Shown one piece after another: positions 1 through 11,868 of a stretch of 64,000 bases of DNA. The DNA is from Aristolochia californica (Eukaryota; Streptophyta; Magnoliopsida; Piperales; Aristolochiaceae): contig JARWKL010000002.1 of assembly GCA_029961685.1 (NCBI GenBank), positions 21,110,908-21,174,907 on the forward strand. Direction: 5' to 3'. The stretch's first letter is position 1. Every line of letters begins with the position of its first letter. The notes beneath the pieces are model-generated. The model was not told where the DNA came from. It worked only from the letters and a program-made list of their open reading frames with translations, and made no database searches. Position numbers and translations under genes: made by a program.

Positions 1-3000
1 AAATTGTTTTGCACAGATGAACTCTTAAGTTTTCATTTTGTAGCAATCTTATATCTTTTTTGTTTACGAGGAAAAATGGGAAAGTGAAAACTCAGGTTTG
101 GATCTGAAAAACAAAAATTTTCAACATCCAAAATGGAAATGCACAAATGCTGTGAGACATAATTTTAAAAAGTATCTGTCAAATTTTAGGATGGGCAAAA
201 AGTGAGTTGTTTGGCTCCGATAAATATCCAACCACTTGATAATTTAATTTTTTCTACTCCCCCTAATTTTTGGATCACTAGGCCACTTGCATCCTCAACA
301 TGCTTGTGGCATGCACATCCACCACACTTAAATCAAGTTGGGATCAGTTAGAAGTCTATTCCCTATAAAATTCTACCAAGCTATTATGAGGGAGTTGTAC
401 TAGTGGAATTTCCCAAACATGGATTTGGGGGTTCATTTTTTGTGCAAGAAATAATTTTCTATTTGTTATAGTTTTCAAATATTTTTGCACACATGAACTC
501 TAAAATTTTCATTTTGTAGCGATCTTATATCTTTTTTGTTTACGAGGAAAAATGGGAGAGAGAAAACTCAAGTTTGGATCTGAAAAAAAAAAATTGAACA
601 TCCAAAATGGAAATGCACAAATGCTGAGAGAGATAATTGCAAAAATTATCGGTGATTTTTAAGGATAGGCAAAAAGTGGGTTGTTTGGCTCAGGTAAATA
701 TCCAACCACTTGAGAATTTAATTTTTTCTACCCCCCCTAATTTTTGGATCACTAGGCCACTTGCATCCTCAAAACGCTTGTGGCATGCACATCCACCTCA
801 CTTAAAGCATGTTGGGATCAGTTAGAAGTCTCTTTCCTACAAAATTCAACCAAGCTATTATTAGGGGGTTGTACGAGTGGACTTTCCCAAACATGGATTT
901 TGGGGTTCATTTTTAGTGCGTGAAATAATTTTCTATTTATTATAGTTTTCAAATTTTTTTGCACACAAGAACTCTATAATTTTCATTTTGTTGCAATCTT
1001 ATATCTTTTTTTTTACAAGGAAAAATGGGAGGGTGTAAACTCAAGTTTGGATCTGAAAAAGAAATTTGAACATCCAAAATGGAAATATACAAATGCTGAG
1101 AGAGAAAATTCCAAAAAGTATCTGTGATTTTAAAGGATAGGCAAAAACTGGGTTATTTGGCTTCGGTAAGTATCCAGCCACTTGATAATTTAATTTTTTC
1201 TTCTACCCCTAATTTTTGGATCACTAGGCCACTTGCATCCTCAACATGCTTGTGGCATGCACATCCACCACACTTAAAGCATGTTGGGATCAGTTAGAAG
1301 TCTCTTTCCTATCAATTCCACCAAGCTATTATTAGGGGGTTGTACTAGTGGAATTTCTCAAACATGGATTTTGGGGTTCATTTTTAGAGCGTGAAATAAT
1401 TTTCGATTTATTATAGTTTTTGAATTTTTTTGCACACATGAACTCTAAAATTTTCATTTTATTGCGATTTTATATCTTTCTTTTTTTACGTGGAAAAATG
1501 GGAGAGTGAAAACTCAAGTTTGGATCGGAAAAAAAAAAATTTGAACATCCAAAATGGAAATGCACAAATGTTGAGAGGGATAATTCCAAAAAGTATCTGT
1601 GATTTTTAAGGATAGGCAAAAAGTGGGTTGTTTGGCTCAGGTAAATATCCAACCACTTGAGAATTTAATTTTTTCTACCCCCCCTAATTTTTGGATCACT
1701 ACGCCACTTGCATCCTCAACATGCTTGTGGCATGCACATCCCCCACACTTAAAGCATGTTGGTATCAGTTAGAAGTCTCTTTCCTATAAAATTCCACCGA
1801 GCTATTATTAGGGGGTTGTACTAGTGGAATTTCCCAAACATGGATTTTGGCGTTCTTTTTTAGTGCGTGAAATAATTTTCTATTTATTATAGTTTTCAAA
1901 TTTTTTTGCACACAAGAACTCTTTAATTTTCATTTTGTAGCGATCTTACATCTTTTTTGTTTACGAGGAAAAATGGGAGAGTGAAAACTCAAGTTTGGAT
2001 CTGAAAAAAAAAATTTGAACATCCAAAATGGAAATGCACAAATGCTGAGAGAGAAAATTCCAAAAAGTATATGTGATTTTTAAGGATAGGCAAAAAGTGG
2101 GTTGTTTGGCTCTGGTAAATATCTAGCCACTTGAGAATTTAATTTTTTCTACTCCCCCTAATTTTTGGATCACTAGGCCACTTGCATCCTCAACATGCTT
2201 GTGGCTTGCACATCCACCACACTTAAAGCATGTTGGGATCAGTTAGAAGTCTCTTTCGTATAAAATTCCACCAAGCTATTATTAGGGGGTGTTTCTAGTG
2301 GAATTTCCCAAAGATGGATTTTGGGGTTCATTTTTAGTGAGTGAAATAATTTTCTATTTATTATAGTTTTCAAATTTTTTTGCACACATTAACTCTAAAA
2401 TTTTCATTTTGTTGCGATCTTATATCTTTTTTGTTGACGAGGAAAAAGGGGAGTGTGAAAATTCAAGTTTGGATCTGAAAAAAAAAAATTGAACATCCAA
2501 AATGGAAATACACAAATGCTGAGAGAGATGATTCCAAAATGTATCTCTGATTTTTACGGATAGGCAAAAAGTGGGTTGTTTGGCTCTGGTAAATATCCAA
2601 CCACCTCAGAATTTAATTTTTTCTACTCCCCCTAATTTTTGGATCTCTAAGCCTCTTGCGTCCTCAAAATGCTTGTGGCATGCAAATCCACCACACTTAA
2701 AGCATGTTGGGATAGGTTAGAAGTCACTTTCCTATAAAATTCAACCAAGCTATTAGTAGGGGGTTGTACGAGTGAAATTTCTGAAACATGGATTTTGGGG
2801 TTCATTTTTAGTGCGTTAAATAATTTTTTATTTATTATAGTTTTCGAATTTTTTTGCACGCATGAACTCTAGAATTTTTATTTTATTGAGATCTTATATC
2901 CTTTTTGTTTATGAGGAAAAATGGGAGAGTGAAAACTCAAGTTTGGATCTAAAAAAAAAAATTTGATCATCCAAAATGGAAATGCACAAATGCTAAGAGA

Positions 3001-4269
3001 GATAATTCCAAAAAGTATCTGTGATTTTTAAGGATAAGCAAAAAGTGGGTTGTTTGGCTCTGGTAAATATACAACCACTTGACAATTTAATTTTTTCTTC
3101 TCCCCGTAATTTTTGGATCACTAGGCCACTTGCATACTCAACATGCTTGTGGCATGCACATCCACCACACTTAAAGCATGTTGGGATCAGTTAGAAGTCT
3201 CTTTCCTATGAAATTCCACCAAGCTATTATTAGGGGTTGTACTACTGGTATTTCCCAAACATGGATTTTGGGGTTCATTTTTAGTGCGTGAAATAATTTT
3301 CTATTTATTAAAGTTGTCAAATTTTTTTGCACACTTGAACTCCAAAATTTTCATTTTGTTGTGATCTTATATCTTTTATGTTTACGAGGAAAAATGGGAG
3401 AGTGAAAACTAAGGTTTGGATCTGGAAAAAAAAATTTGAACATCCAAAATGGAAATGCACAAATGCTGAGAGAGATAATTCCAGAAAGTATCGGTGATTT
3501 TTAAGGATTGGCAAAAAGTGGGTTGTTTGGCTCTGGAAAATATCCAACCACTTGAGAATTTAATTTTTTCTACTCCCCCTAATTTTTGGATCATTAGGCC
3601 ACTTGCATCCTCAACATGCATGTGGCATGCACATCCACCACACTTAAAGCATGTTGGGATTAGTTAGAAGTCTCTTTCCTATAAAATTCCACCAAGCAAT
3701 TATTAGGGGGTTGTACTGGTGGAATTTCCCAAACATGGATTTTGGGGGTTATTTTTAGTGCGTGAAATAATTTTCTATTTATTATAGTTTTCAAAATTTT
3801 TTACACACATGAACTCTAAAATTTTTATTTTGTAGCGATCTTATATCTTTTTTGTTTACGAGGAGAAATAGGAGAGTGAAAATTCAAGTTTGGATCTGAA
3901 AAAAAAAATTTGAACATCCAAAATGGAAATTCACAAATGCTGAGAGAGATAATTCCAAAAAGTATTTGTGATTTTTAAGGATAGGCAAAAAGTGGGTTGT
4001 TTGGCTCTGGTAAATATCACACCACATGAGAATTTAATTTTTTCTACTCCCCCTAATTTTTTTATCACTAGGCCACTTGCATCCTCAACATAGTTGTGGC
4101 ATGCACATCAACCACACTTAGAGCATGTTGGGATAAGTTAGAAGTCTCTTTCCTATAAAATTCCAGCAAGCAATTATTAGGGAGTTGTACTAGTAGATTT
4201 TCCCAAACATGGATTTTGGGGTTCATTTTTAGTGCGTGAAATTATTTTCTATTTATTATAGTTTTCAAT

Positions 4270-5010
4270 TTTTTTTGCACACTAGAACTCTAAAATTTTC
4301 ATTTTGTTGCGTTCTTATATCATTTTTGTTTACGAGGAAAAATGGGAGAGTGGAAACTCAAGTTTGGATCTGAAAAAAAAATTATTTGAACATCCAAAAT
4401 GGAAATGCACAAATGCTGAGAGAGATAATGCCAAAAAGTATCTGTGATTTTTAAGGATAGGCAAAAAGTGGGTTGTTTGGCTCTGGAAAATATCACACCA
4501 CTTGAGAATTTAATTTTTTCTACTCCCCCTAATTTTTTGATCACTAGGCCACTTGCATCCTCAACATGCTTGTGGCATGCACATCCGCCACACTTAGAGC
4601 ATGTTGGGATCAGTTAGAAGTCTCTTTCCCATAAAATTCCACCAATCTATTATTACGGAGTTGTACTAGTGGAATTTCCAAAAGATGGATTTTGGGGTCC
4701 ATTTTTAGTACGTGAAATAATTTTCTATTTATTATAGTTTTCAATTTTTTTTGTACACATGAACTCTAAAATTTTCATTTTGTTGCGATCTTATATCTTT
4801 TTTGTTTACGAAGAAAAATGGGATAGTGAAACTCAAGTTTGGATCTGAAAAAAAAAAATTTGAACATCCCAAATAGAAATGCACAAATGCTGAGAGAGAT
4901 AATTCCAAAAAGAATCTGTGATTTTTAAGGATAGGCAAAAAGTGAGTTGTTTGGCTCTGGTAAATATCCAACCACTTGAGAATTTAATTTTTTCTTCTAC
5001 CCCTAATTTT
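4270..5010 (+). repeat. Family A variant segment, copy 1 of a 9-monomer-spaced duplication
   Basis: Several rare variants occur together here: 'attatttgaacatcc' at 4381 with 'aatgccaaaaag', 'aaaatatcacaccac', 'ccgccacacttagagc' near 4587, 'attacggagttg', 'gatggattttgggg' near 4684 with 'agtacgtgaaa', and 'cgaagaaaaatggga' near 4809. The same series in the same order recurs near 8640-9110, offset by about 4,280 bp (nine monomers). This supports a segmental duplication within the satellite. Confidence 0.75.
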
Positions 5011-7890
5011 TGGATCACTTGGCCACTTGCATCCTCAACATGCTTGTGGCATGCACATCCACCACACTTAAAGAATGTTGGGATCAGTTAGAAGCCTCCT
5101 TCCTATAAAATTCCAACAAGGTATTATTAGGGGGATTGTACAAGTGGAATTTCCCATATATGGAATTTGGAGTTAATTTTTAGTGCGTGAAATAATTTTC
5201 TATTTATTATAGTTTTCAAATTTTTTTGCACACATGAACTCTAAAATATTCATTTTGTTGCGATCTTATATCTTTTTTGTTTACGAAGAAAAATGGGAGA
5301 GTGAAACTCAAGTTTGGATCTGAAAAAAAAAAAATTTCAACATCTCAAATAGAAATGCACAAATGCTGAGAGAGATAATTCCAAAAAGAATCTGTGATTT
5401 TTAAGGATAGGCAAAAAGTGGGTTGTTTGGCTCTGGTAATTATCCAACCACTTGGGAATTTAATTTTTTCAGCTCCCCCTATTTTTGGATCACAAGGCCA
5501 CTTGCATCCTCAACATGCTTGTGGCATGCACATCCACCACACTTAAAGCTTGTTGGGATTAGTTAGACGTCTCTTTCCTGTAAAATTCCACCAAGCTATT
5601 ATTAGGGGGTTGTACTAGTGGAATTTCCCAAACATGGATTTTAGGGTTCATTTTTAGTGCGTGAAATAATTTTTTATTTATTATAGTTTTCAAATTGTTT
5701 TGCACACATGAACTCTAAATTTTTCATTTTGTAGCGATCTTATATCTTTTTTGTTGACGTGGAAAAATAGGAGAGTGAAAACTCAAGTTTGGATCTGAAA
5801 AAAAAAAAAATTTGAACATCCAAGATGGAAATGCACAAATGCTGAGAGTGATAATTCCAAAAAGTATCTGTGATTTTTAAGGATAGGCAAAAAGTGGGTT
5901 GTTTGGCTCTGGTAAATATCCAACCACTTGAGAATTTAATTTTTTCTACTCCCCCTAATTTTTGGATCACTAGGCCACATGCATCCTCAACATGCTTGTG
6001 GCATGCACATCCACCACACTTAAATCATGTTGGGATCAGTTAGAAGTCTCTTTCCTATAAAATTCCACCAAGCTATTATTGGGGGGTTGTACTTGTGGAA
6101 TTTCCAAAACATTGATTTTGGGGTTCAATTTTAGTGCATGAACTAATTTTCTATTTCTTATAGTTTTCAAATTTTTTTGCACACATGAACTCTAAAATTT
6201 TTATTTTGTAGCGATCTTATATCTTTTTTGTTTACGAGGAAAAATGGGAGAGTGAAAACTCAGGTTTGGATCTGAAAAAAAAACAATTTTGAATATCCCA
6301 AATGGAAATGCACAAATGCTGACAGAGATAATTCCAAAAAGTATCTGTGATTTTTAAGGATAGGCACAAAGTGGGTTGTTTGGCTCAGGTAAATATCCAA
6401 CCACTTGAGAATTTATTTTTTTCTACCCCCCCTAATTTTTGGATCACTAGGCCACTTGCATCCTCAACATGCTTGTGGCATGCACATCCATCACACTTAA
6501 AGCATGTTGGGATCAGTTAGAAGTCTCTTTCCTATAAAATTCTACCAAGCTTTTATTAGGGGGTTGTACTAGTGGAATTTCCCAAACATGGATTTTGGAG
6601 TTAATTTTTAGTGCGTGAATAATTTTCTATTTATTATAGTTTTCAAATTTTTTTGCACACATGAACTCTAAAATTTTCATTTTGTTGAGATCTTATAACT
6701 TTTTAGTATACGAGGAAAAATGGGAGAGTGAAAACTCAAGTTTGGATCTGAAAAAAAAAAAACATTTGAACATCCAAAATGGAAATGCACAAATGCAGAG
6801 GGAAATAATTCCAAAAAGTATTTGTGATTTTTAAGGATAGGCAAAAAGTGGGTTGTTTCTCTCTAGTAAATATCCAACCACTTGAGAATTTAATTTCCAC
6901 CCCCCCCCTAATTTTTGGATCACTAGGCCACTAGCATCCTCAACATGCTTGTGGCATGCACATCCACCACACTTAAAGCATGTTGGGATCAGTTAGAAGT
7001 CTTTTTCCAATAAAATTCCTCATAGCTATTATTAGGGAGTTGTACCAGTGGAATTTCCCAAACATGGATTTTGGAGTTTATTTTTAGTGCGTGAAATAAT
7101 TTTCTATTTAATATATTTTTCAAATTTTTTTTGCACAGATAAACTCTAAAATTTTCATTTTGTTGCTATGTTATATCTTTTTTGTTTCCATGGAAAAATG
7201 GGAGAGTGGAAACTCAAGTTTGGATCTGAAAAAAAATAAATTAATATCCAAAATGGAAATGCACAAATGCTGAGAGAGGTAATTCCAAAAAGTATCTGTG
7301 ATTTTTAAGGATAGGAAAAACGTGGGTTCTTTGGCTCTGGTAAATATCCAACCACTTGAGAATTTAATTTTTTCTACTCCCCCTAATTTTTGGATCACTA
7401 GGCCTCTTGCATCCTCAACATGCATGTGGCATGCACATCCACCACACTTAAAGCATGTTGGGATCCGTTAGAAGTCTCTTTCCTATAAAATTCCAGCAAG
7501 CTATTATTAGGGGGTTGTACTAGCTGAATTTCCCAAACATGGAATTTGGAGTTAATTTTTAGTGCGTGAAATAATTTTCTATTAATTTATAGTTTTCAAA
7601 TTTTTTTGCACACATGAACTCTAAAATATTCATTTTGTTGGGATCTTATATCTTTTTAGTTTACGAGGAAAAATGGGAGAGTGAAAACTCATGACATGAT
7701 CTGAAAAAAAAAAATTGAACATCCAAAATGGAAAAGCACAAATGCCGAGATAGATAATTTGAAAAAGTGTCTGTGATTTTTATGGATAGGCAAAAAGTGG
7801 GTTGTTTGGCTCTGGTAAATATCCAACCACTTGAGAATTTAATTTTTTCTTCTACCCCTAATTTTTGGATCACTAGGCCACTTGCATCCT

Positions 7891-7935
7891 CAACATGCTT
7901 GTGGCATGCACATCCACCACACTTAAAGCATGTTG
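7891..7935. repeat. Family A dyad: 10-bp inverted arms, 25-bp spacer (representative copy)
   Basis: The left arm caacatgctt (7891-7900) is the exact reverse complement of the right arm aagcatgttg (7926-7935). The spacer is 25 bp and includes GCATGC. The same arrangement is the consensus across the A array, although single copies carry mismatches (for example a left-arm change near 2667 and right-arm changes near 5073 and 5548). A possible inner pairing, tgtgg with ccaca, could lengthen a hairpin. It could be a cruciform or a protein-binding dyad. No function is shown by sequence alone. Confidence 0.8.
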
Positions 7936-8370
7936 GGATCAGTTAGAAGTCTCTTTCCTATAAAATTCCACCAAGCTATTATTAGGGGGTTGTACTAGTG
8001 GAATTTCCCAAACATGGATTTTGGGGTTCATTTTTAGTGCGTGAAATAATTTTCTATTTATTATAGTTTTCAAATTTTTTCTGCATAGATGAACTCTAAA
8101 ATATTCATTTTGTTGCAATCTTATAACTTTTTTGTTTACGAGGAAAAATAGGAGAGTGAAAACTCAAGTATGGATCTGAAAAAAAAAAAATTTGAACATC
8201 CAAAATGGAAATGAACAAATGCTGAGAGAGATAATTCCAAAAAGTATCTGTGATTTTTAAGGATAGGCAAAAAGTGGATTTGTTTGGCGCTGGTAAATAT
8301 CCAACCACTTGAGAATATAATTTTTTCTACTCCCCCTAATTTTTGGATCACTAGGCCACTTGCATTCTCA
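7893..8370 (+). repeat. Representative family A monomer with internal landmarks
   Basis: This unit shows the usual order of A blocks: the dyad arm 'caacatgctt' (starting two bases upstream), the GCATGC core, 'ccaccacacttaaag', the second arm 'aagcatgttg', 'ccaccaagctattattag', 'ctagtggaatttccc', 'tggattttggggttc', 'gtgcgtgaaataatt', a T-rich stretch, 'gaactctaaaa', 'tttgtttacgaggaaaaa', 'tggatctg' followed by an A-tract of about 8-14, 'catccaaaatgg', 'gagagataattccaaaaag', 'tttttaaggataggcaaaaa', 'ggtaaatatccaaccac', a short C-run (commonly CCCCC) and 'ttttggatcactaggccac'. ACTAGT and GCATGC sites occur in most copies and should yield single-monomer restriction fragments. The A-tracts and T-tracts suggest intrinsically curved DNA, as is common in satellites; that is inference. 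Confidence 0.9.
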
Positions 8371-8599
8371 ACATGCTTGTGGCATGCACATCCACCACAC
8401 TTAAAGCATGTTGGGATCAGTTAGAAGCCTCCTTCGTATAAAATTCCAACAAGCTATTTTTAGGGGGGTTGTACAAGTGGAATTTCCCAAACATGGAATT
8501 TGGAGTTAATTTTTAGTGCGTGAAATAATTTTCTATTTATTATAGTTTTCAAATTTTTTTGCACACATGAACTCTAAAATATTCATTTTGTTGGGATCT

Positions 8600-9290
8600 T
8601 ATATCTTTTTAGTTTACGAGGAGAAATAGGAGAGTAGAAACTAAAGTTTGGATCTGAAAAAAAAGTTATTTGAACATCGAAAATGGAAATGCACAAATGC
8701 TGAGAGAGATAATGCCAAAAAGTATCTGTAATTTTTAGGGATAGGCAAAAAGTGGGTTGTTGGGCTCTAGAAAATATCACACCACTTGAGAATTTAAATT
8801 TTTCTACTCCCCCTAATTTTTTGATCACCACTTGCATCCTCAACATACTTGTGGCATGCACATCCGCCACACTTAGAGCATGTTGGGATCAGTTTGAAGT
8901 CTCTTTCCTATAAAATTCCACCAATCTATTATTACGGAGTTGTACTAGTGGAATTTCCCAAAGATGGATTTTGGGGTTCATTTTTAGTACGTGAAAAAAT
9001 TTTCTATTTATTATAGTTGTCAATTTTTTTTTGCACATATGAACTCTAAAATTTTCATTTTGTTGCGATCTTATATCTTTTTTGTTTACGAAGAAAAATG
9101 GGAGAGTGGAACTCAAGTTTGGATCTGAAAAAAAAAAAATTTGAACATCCAAAATGGAAATGCACAAATGCTGAGAGAGATAATTCCAAAAAGAATCTGT
9201 GATTTTTAAGGATAGGCAAAAAGTGGGTTGTTTGTCTCTGGTAAATATCCAACCACTTGAGAATTTAATTTTTTCAGCTCCCCCTATTTT
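8600..9290 (+). repeat. Family A variant segment, copy 2 of a 9-monomer-spaced duplication
   Basis: This segment repeats the rare-variant series of the 4270-5010 segment: 'ttatttgaacatcg' at 8665, 'ccgccacacttagagc' near 8866, 'attacggagttg', 'agtacgtgaaa' and 'cgaagaaaaatggga' near 9089. It then joins a monomer with 'ttcagctccccct' (9272) whose counterpart near 5467 is only eight monomers away. One monomer, the 5038 type, has therefore been gained or lost between the two copies. A third relative of the 'ttatttgaac' variant lies at 14352, 12 monomers further on. Confidence 0.7.
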
Positions 9291-10806
9291 TTGGATCACT
9301 AGGCCACTTGCACCCTCAACATGCTTCTGGCATGCACATCCACCACACTTAAAGCTTGTTGGGATCAGTTAGACGTCTCTTTCTTCTAAAATTCCACCAA
9401 GCTATTATTAGGGGGTTGTACTAGTGGAATTTCCCAAACATGGATTTTGGGGTTCATTTTTAGTGCGTGAAATAATTTTCTATTTATTATAGTTTTCAAA
9501 TTTTTTTGCACACATGAACTCTAAAATTTTCATTTTGTAGCGATCTTATATCTTTTTTGTTTACGAGGAAAAATAGGAGAGTGAAAACTCAAGTTTGGAT
9601 CTGAAAAAAAAAAAATTTGAACATCCAAGATGGAAATGCACAAATGATGAGAGAGATAATTCCAAAAAGAATCTGTGATTTTTAAGGATAGGCAAAAAGT
9701 GGGTTGTTTCTCTCTGGTAAATATCCAACCACTTGAGAATTTAATTTTTTCTTCCCCCCCTAATTTTTGGATCACTAGGCCACTAGCATCCTCAACATGC
9801 TTGTGGCATGCACATCCACCACACTTAAAGCATGTTGGGATCAATTAGAAGTCTCTTTCCTATAAAATTCCACCAAGCTATTATTAGGGTGTTGTACTAG
9901 TGGAATTTCCCAAATATGGATTTTGGGGTTCATTTTTAGTGCATGAAATAATTTTCTATTTATTATAGTTTTCAAATTTTTTTGATCACATGAACTCTAA
10001 AATTTTCATTTTGTTGCGATCTGATATCTTTTCTGTTTACGAGGAGAAATGGGAGAGTTAAAACTCAAGTATGGATCTGAAAAAAAAAATTTGAACATCC
10101 AAAATGGAAATGCACAAATGCTGAGAGAGATAATTCCAAAAAGTATTTGTGATTTTTAAGGATAGGCAAAAAGTGGGTTTGTTTGGCTCTGGTAAATATC
10201 CAACCACTTGAGAATTTAATTTTTTCTTCTCCCCCTAATTTTTGGATCACTAGGCCACTTGCATCCTCAACATTCTTGTGGCATGCACATCCACCACACT
10301 TAAAGCATGTTGGGATCAATTAGAAGTCTCTTTCCTATAAAAATCCACCAAGCCATTATTAGGGTGTTGTACGAGTGGAATTTCCCAAACATGGATTTTG
10401 GGGTTCATTTTTAGTGCGTGAAATAATTTTCTCTTTATTATAGTTTTCAAATTTTTTTCCACACATGAACTCTAACATTTTCATGTTGTTACGATCTTAT
10501 ATCTTTTTTGTTTACGAGGAAAAATGGGAGAGTGGAAACTCAAGTTTGGATCTGAAAAAAAAAATTTGAACATCCAAAATGGAAATGCACAAATGTTGAG
10601 AGAGATAATTCCAAAAAAGTATTTGTGATTTTTAAGGATAGGCAACAAGTGGGTTGTTTGGCTCTGGTAAATATCCAACCAGTTGAGAATTTAAATTTTT
10701 CTACTCCCCCAAATTTTTGGACCACTTGGCCACTTGCATACTCAACATGCTTGTGGCATGCACATCCACCACACTTAAAGCATGTTGGGATCAGTTAGAA
10801 GTCTCT

Positions 10807-11754
10807 TTCCTATAAAATACCACAAAGCTATTATTAGGGGGTTGTACTAGTGGAATTTTCAAAACATGGATTTTGAAGTTCATTTTTAGTGCGTGAAATA
10901 ATTTTCTATTTATTTTAGTTTTCAAATTTTTTTGCTCACATGAACTCTAAAATTTTCATTTTGTTGCTATCTTATATCTTTTTTTTAACATGGAAAAATG
11001 GGAGAGTGGAAACTCAAGTTTGGATCTGAAAAAAAAAAAATTTAATATCAAAAATGGAAATGCACAAATGCTGAGAGAGATAATTCCAAAAAGTATCTGT
11101 GATTTTTAAGGATAGGCAAAACGTGGGTTCTTTATCTCTGGTAAATATCCAACCACTTGAGAATATAATTTTTTCGACTCCCCCTAATTTTTGGATCACT
11201 AGACCACTTGCATCCTCACCATGCTTGTGGCATGCACATCCACCACACTTAAAGCATGTTGGGATCAGTTAGAAGTCTCTTTCCTATAAAATACCACAAA
11301 GCTATTATTAGGGGGTTGTACTAGTGGAATTTTCAAAACATGGATTTTGAAGTTCATTTTTAGTGCGTGAAATAATTTTCTATTTAGTTTAGTTTTCAAA
11401 TTTTTTTGCTCACATGAACTCTAAAATTTTCATTTTGTTGCTATCTTATATCTTTTTTTTTAACATGGAAAAATGGGAGAGTGGAAACTCAAGTTTGGAT
11501 CTGAAAAAAAAAAATTTAATATCAAAAATGGAAATGCACAAATGCTGAGAGAGATAATTCCAAAAAGTATCTGTGATTTTTAAGGATAGGCAAAACGTGG
11601 GTTCTTTATCTCTGGTAAATATCCAACCACTTGAGAATATAATTTTTTCTACTCCCCCTAATTTTTGGATCACTAGACCACTTGCATCCTCACCATGCTT
11701 GTGGCATGCACATCCACCACACTTAAAGCATGTTGGGATCAGTTAGAAGTCTCT
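10807..11754 (+). repeat. Near-identical tandem pair of family A monomers (474 + 474 bp)
   Basis: The unit 10807-11280 and the unit 11281-11754 share private variants: 'ataccacaaagc', 'tttcaaaacatgg', 'gattttgaagttc', 'tttgctcacatg', 'tttaacatggaaaaatgg', 'tttaatatcaaaaatgg', 'gcaaaacgtgggttc' and 'atcctcaccatgc'. I see only a handful of differences, such as 'tatttatt' versus 'tatttagt' and one A-tract length change. This looks like a recent one-monomer tandem duplication. A related variant occurs in the monomer around 7140-7345, about eight monomers upstream. Confidence 0.85.
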
Positions 11755-11854
11755 TTCCTATAAAATTTGACAAAACAATTATTAAGGGGTTGTACTAGTC
11801 GAATTTCCCAAACACGGATTTTGGGGTTCATTTTTAGTGCGTGAAATAATTTTC

Positions 11855-11868
11855 TATTTATTTAAATT
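11855..11868 (+). other. Small internal deletion in an A monomer, shared with 16125-16140
   Basis: Here 'ctatttatttaaattttt' replaces the usual block in which 'attatagttttc' separates the two parts. That loses about a dozen bases and explains the 468-bp spacing. The same junction recurs at about 16132, about 4,270 bp (nine monomers) away. Together with the shared 'gattttgaag' variant at 11343 and 15612, it marks a second case of nine-monomer spacing. Confidence 0.65.

Noticed and set aside
8889..9299. Open frame of 136 codons on the minus strand, the longest in the window, and dozens of similar minus-strand frames at the same monomer phase throughout families A and B.
   Set aside because: They recur because the monomer recurs. 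Many open at GTG or TTG rather than ATG, length changes from copy to copy as A-tract indels shift the frame, translations are runs of F, S and K from homopolymer tracts, and no known domain is visible.
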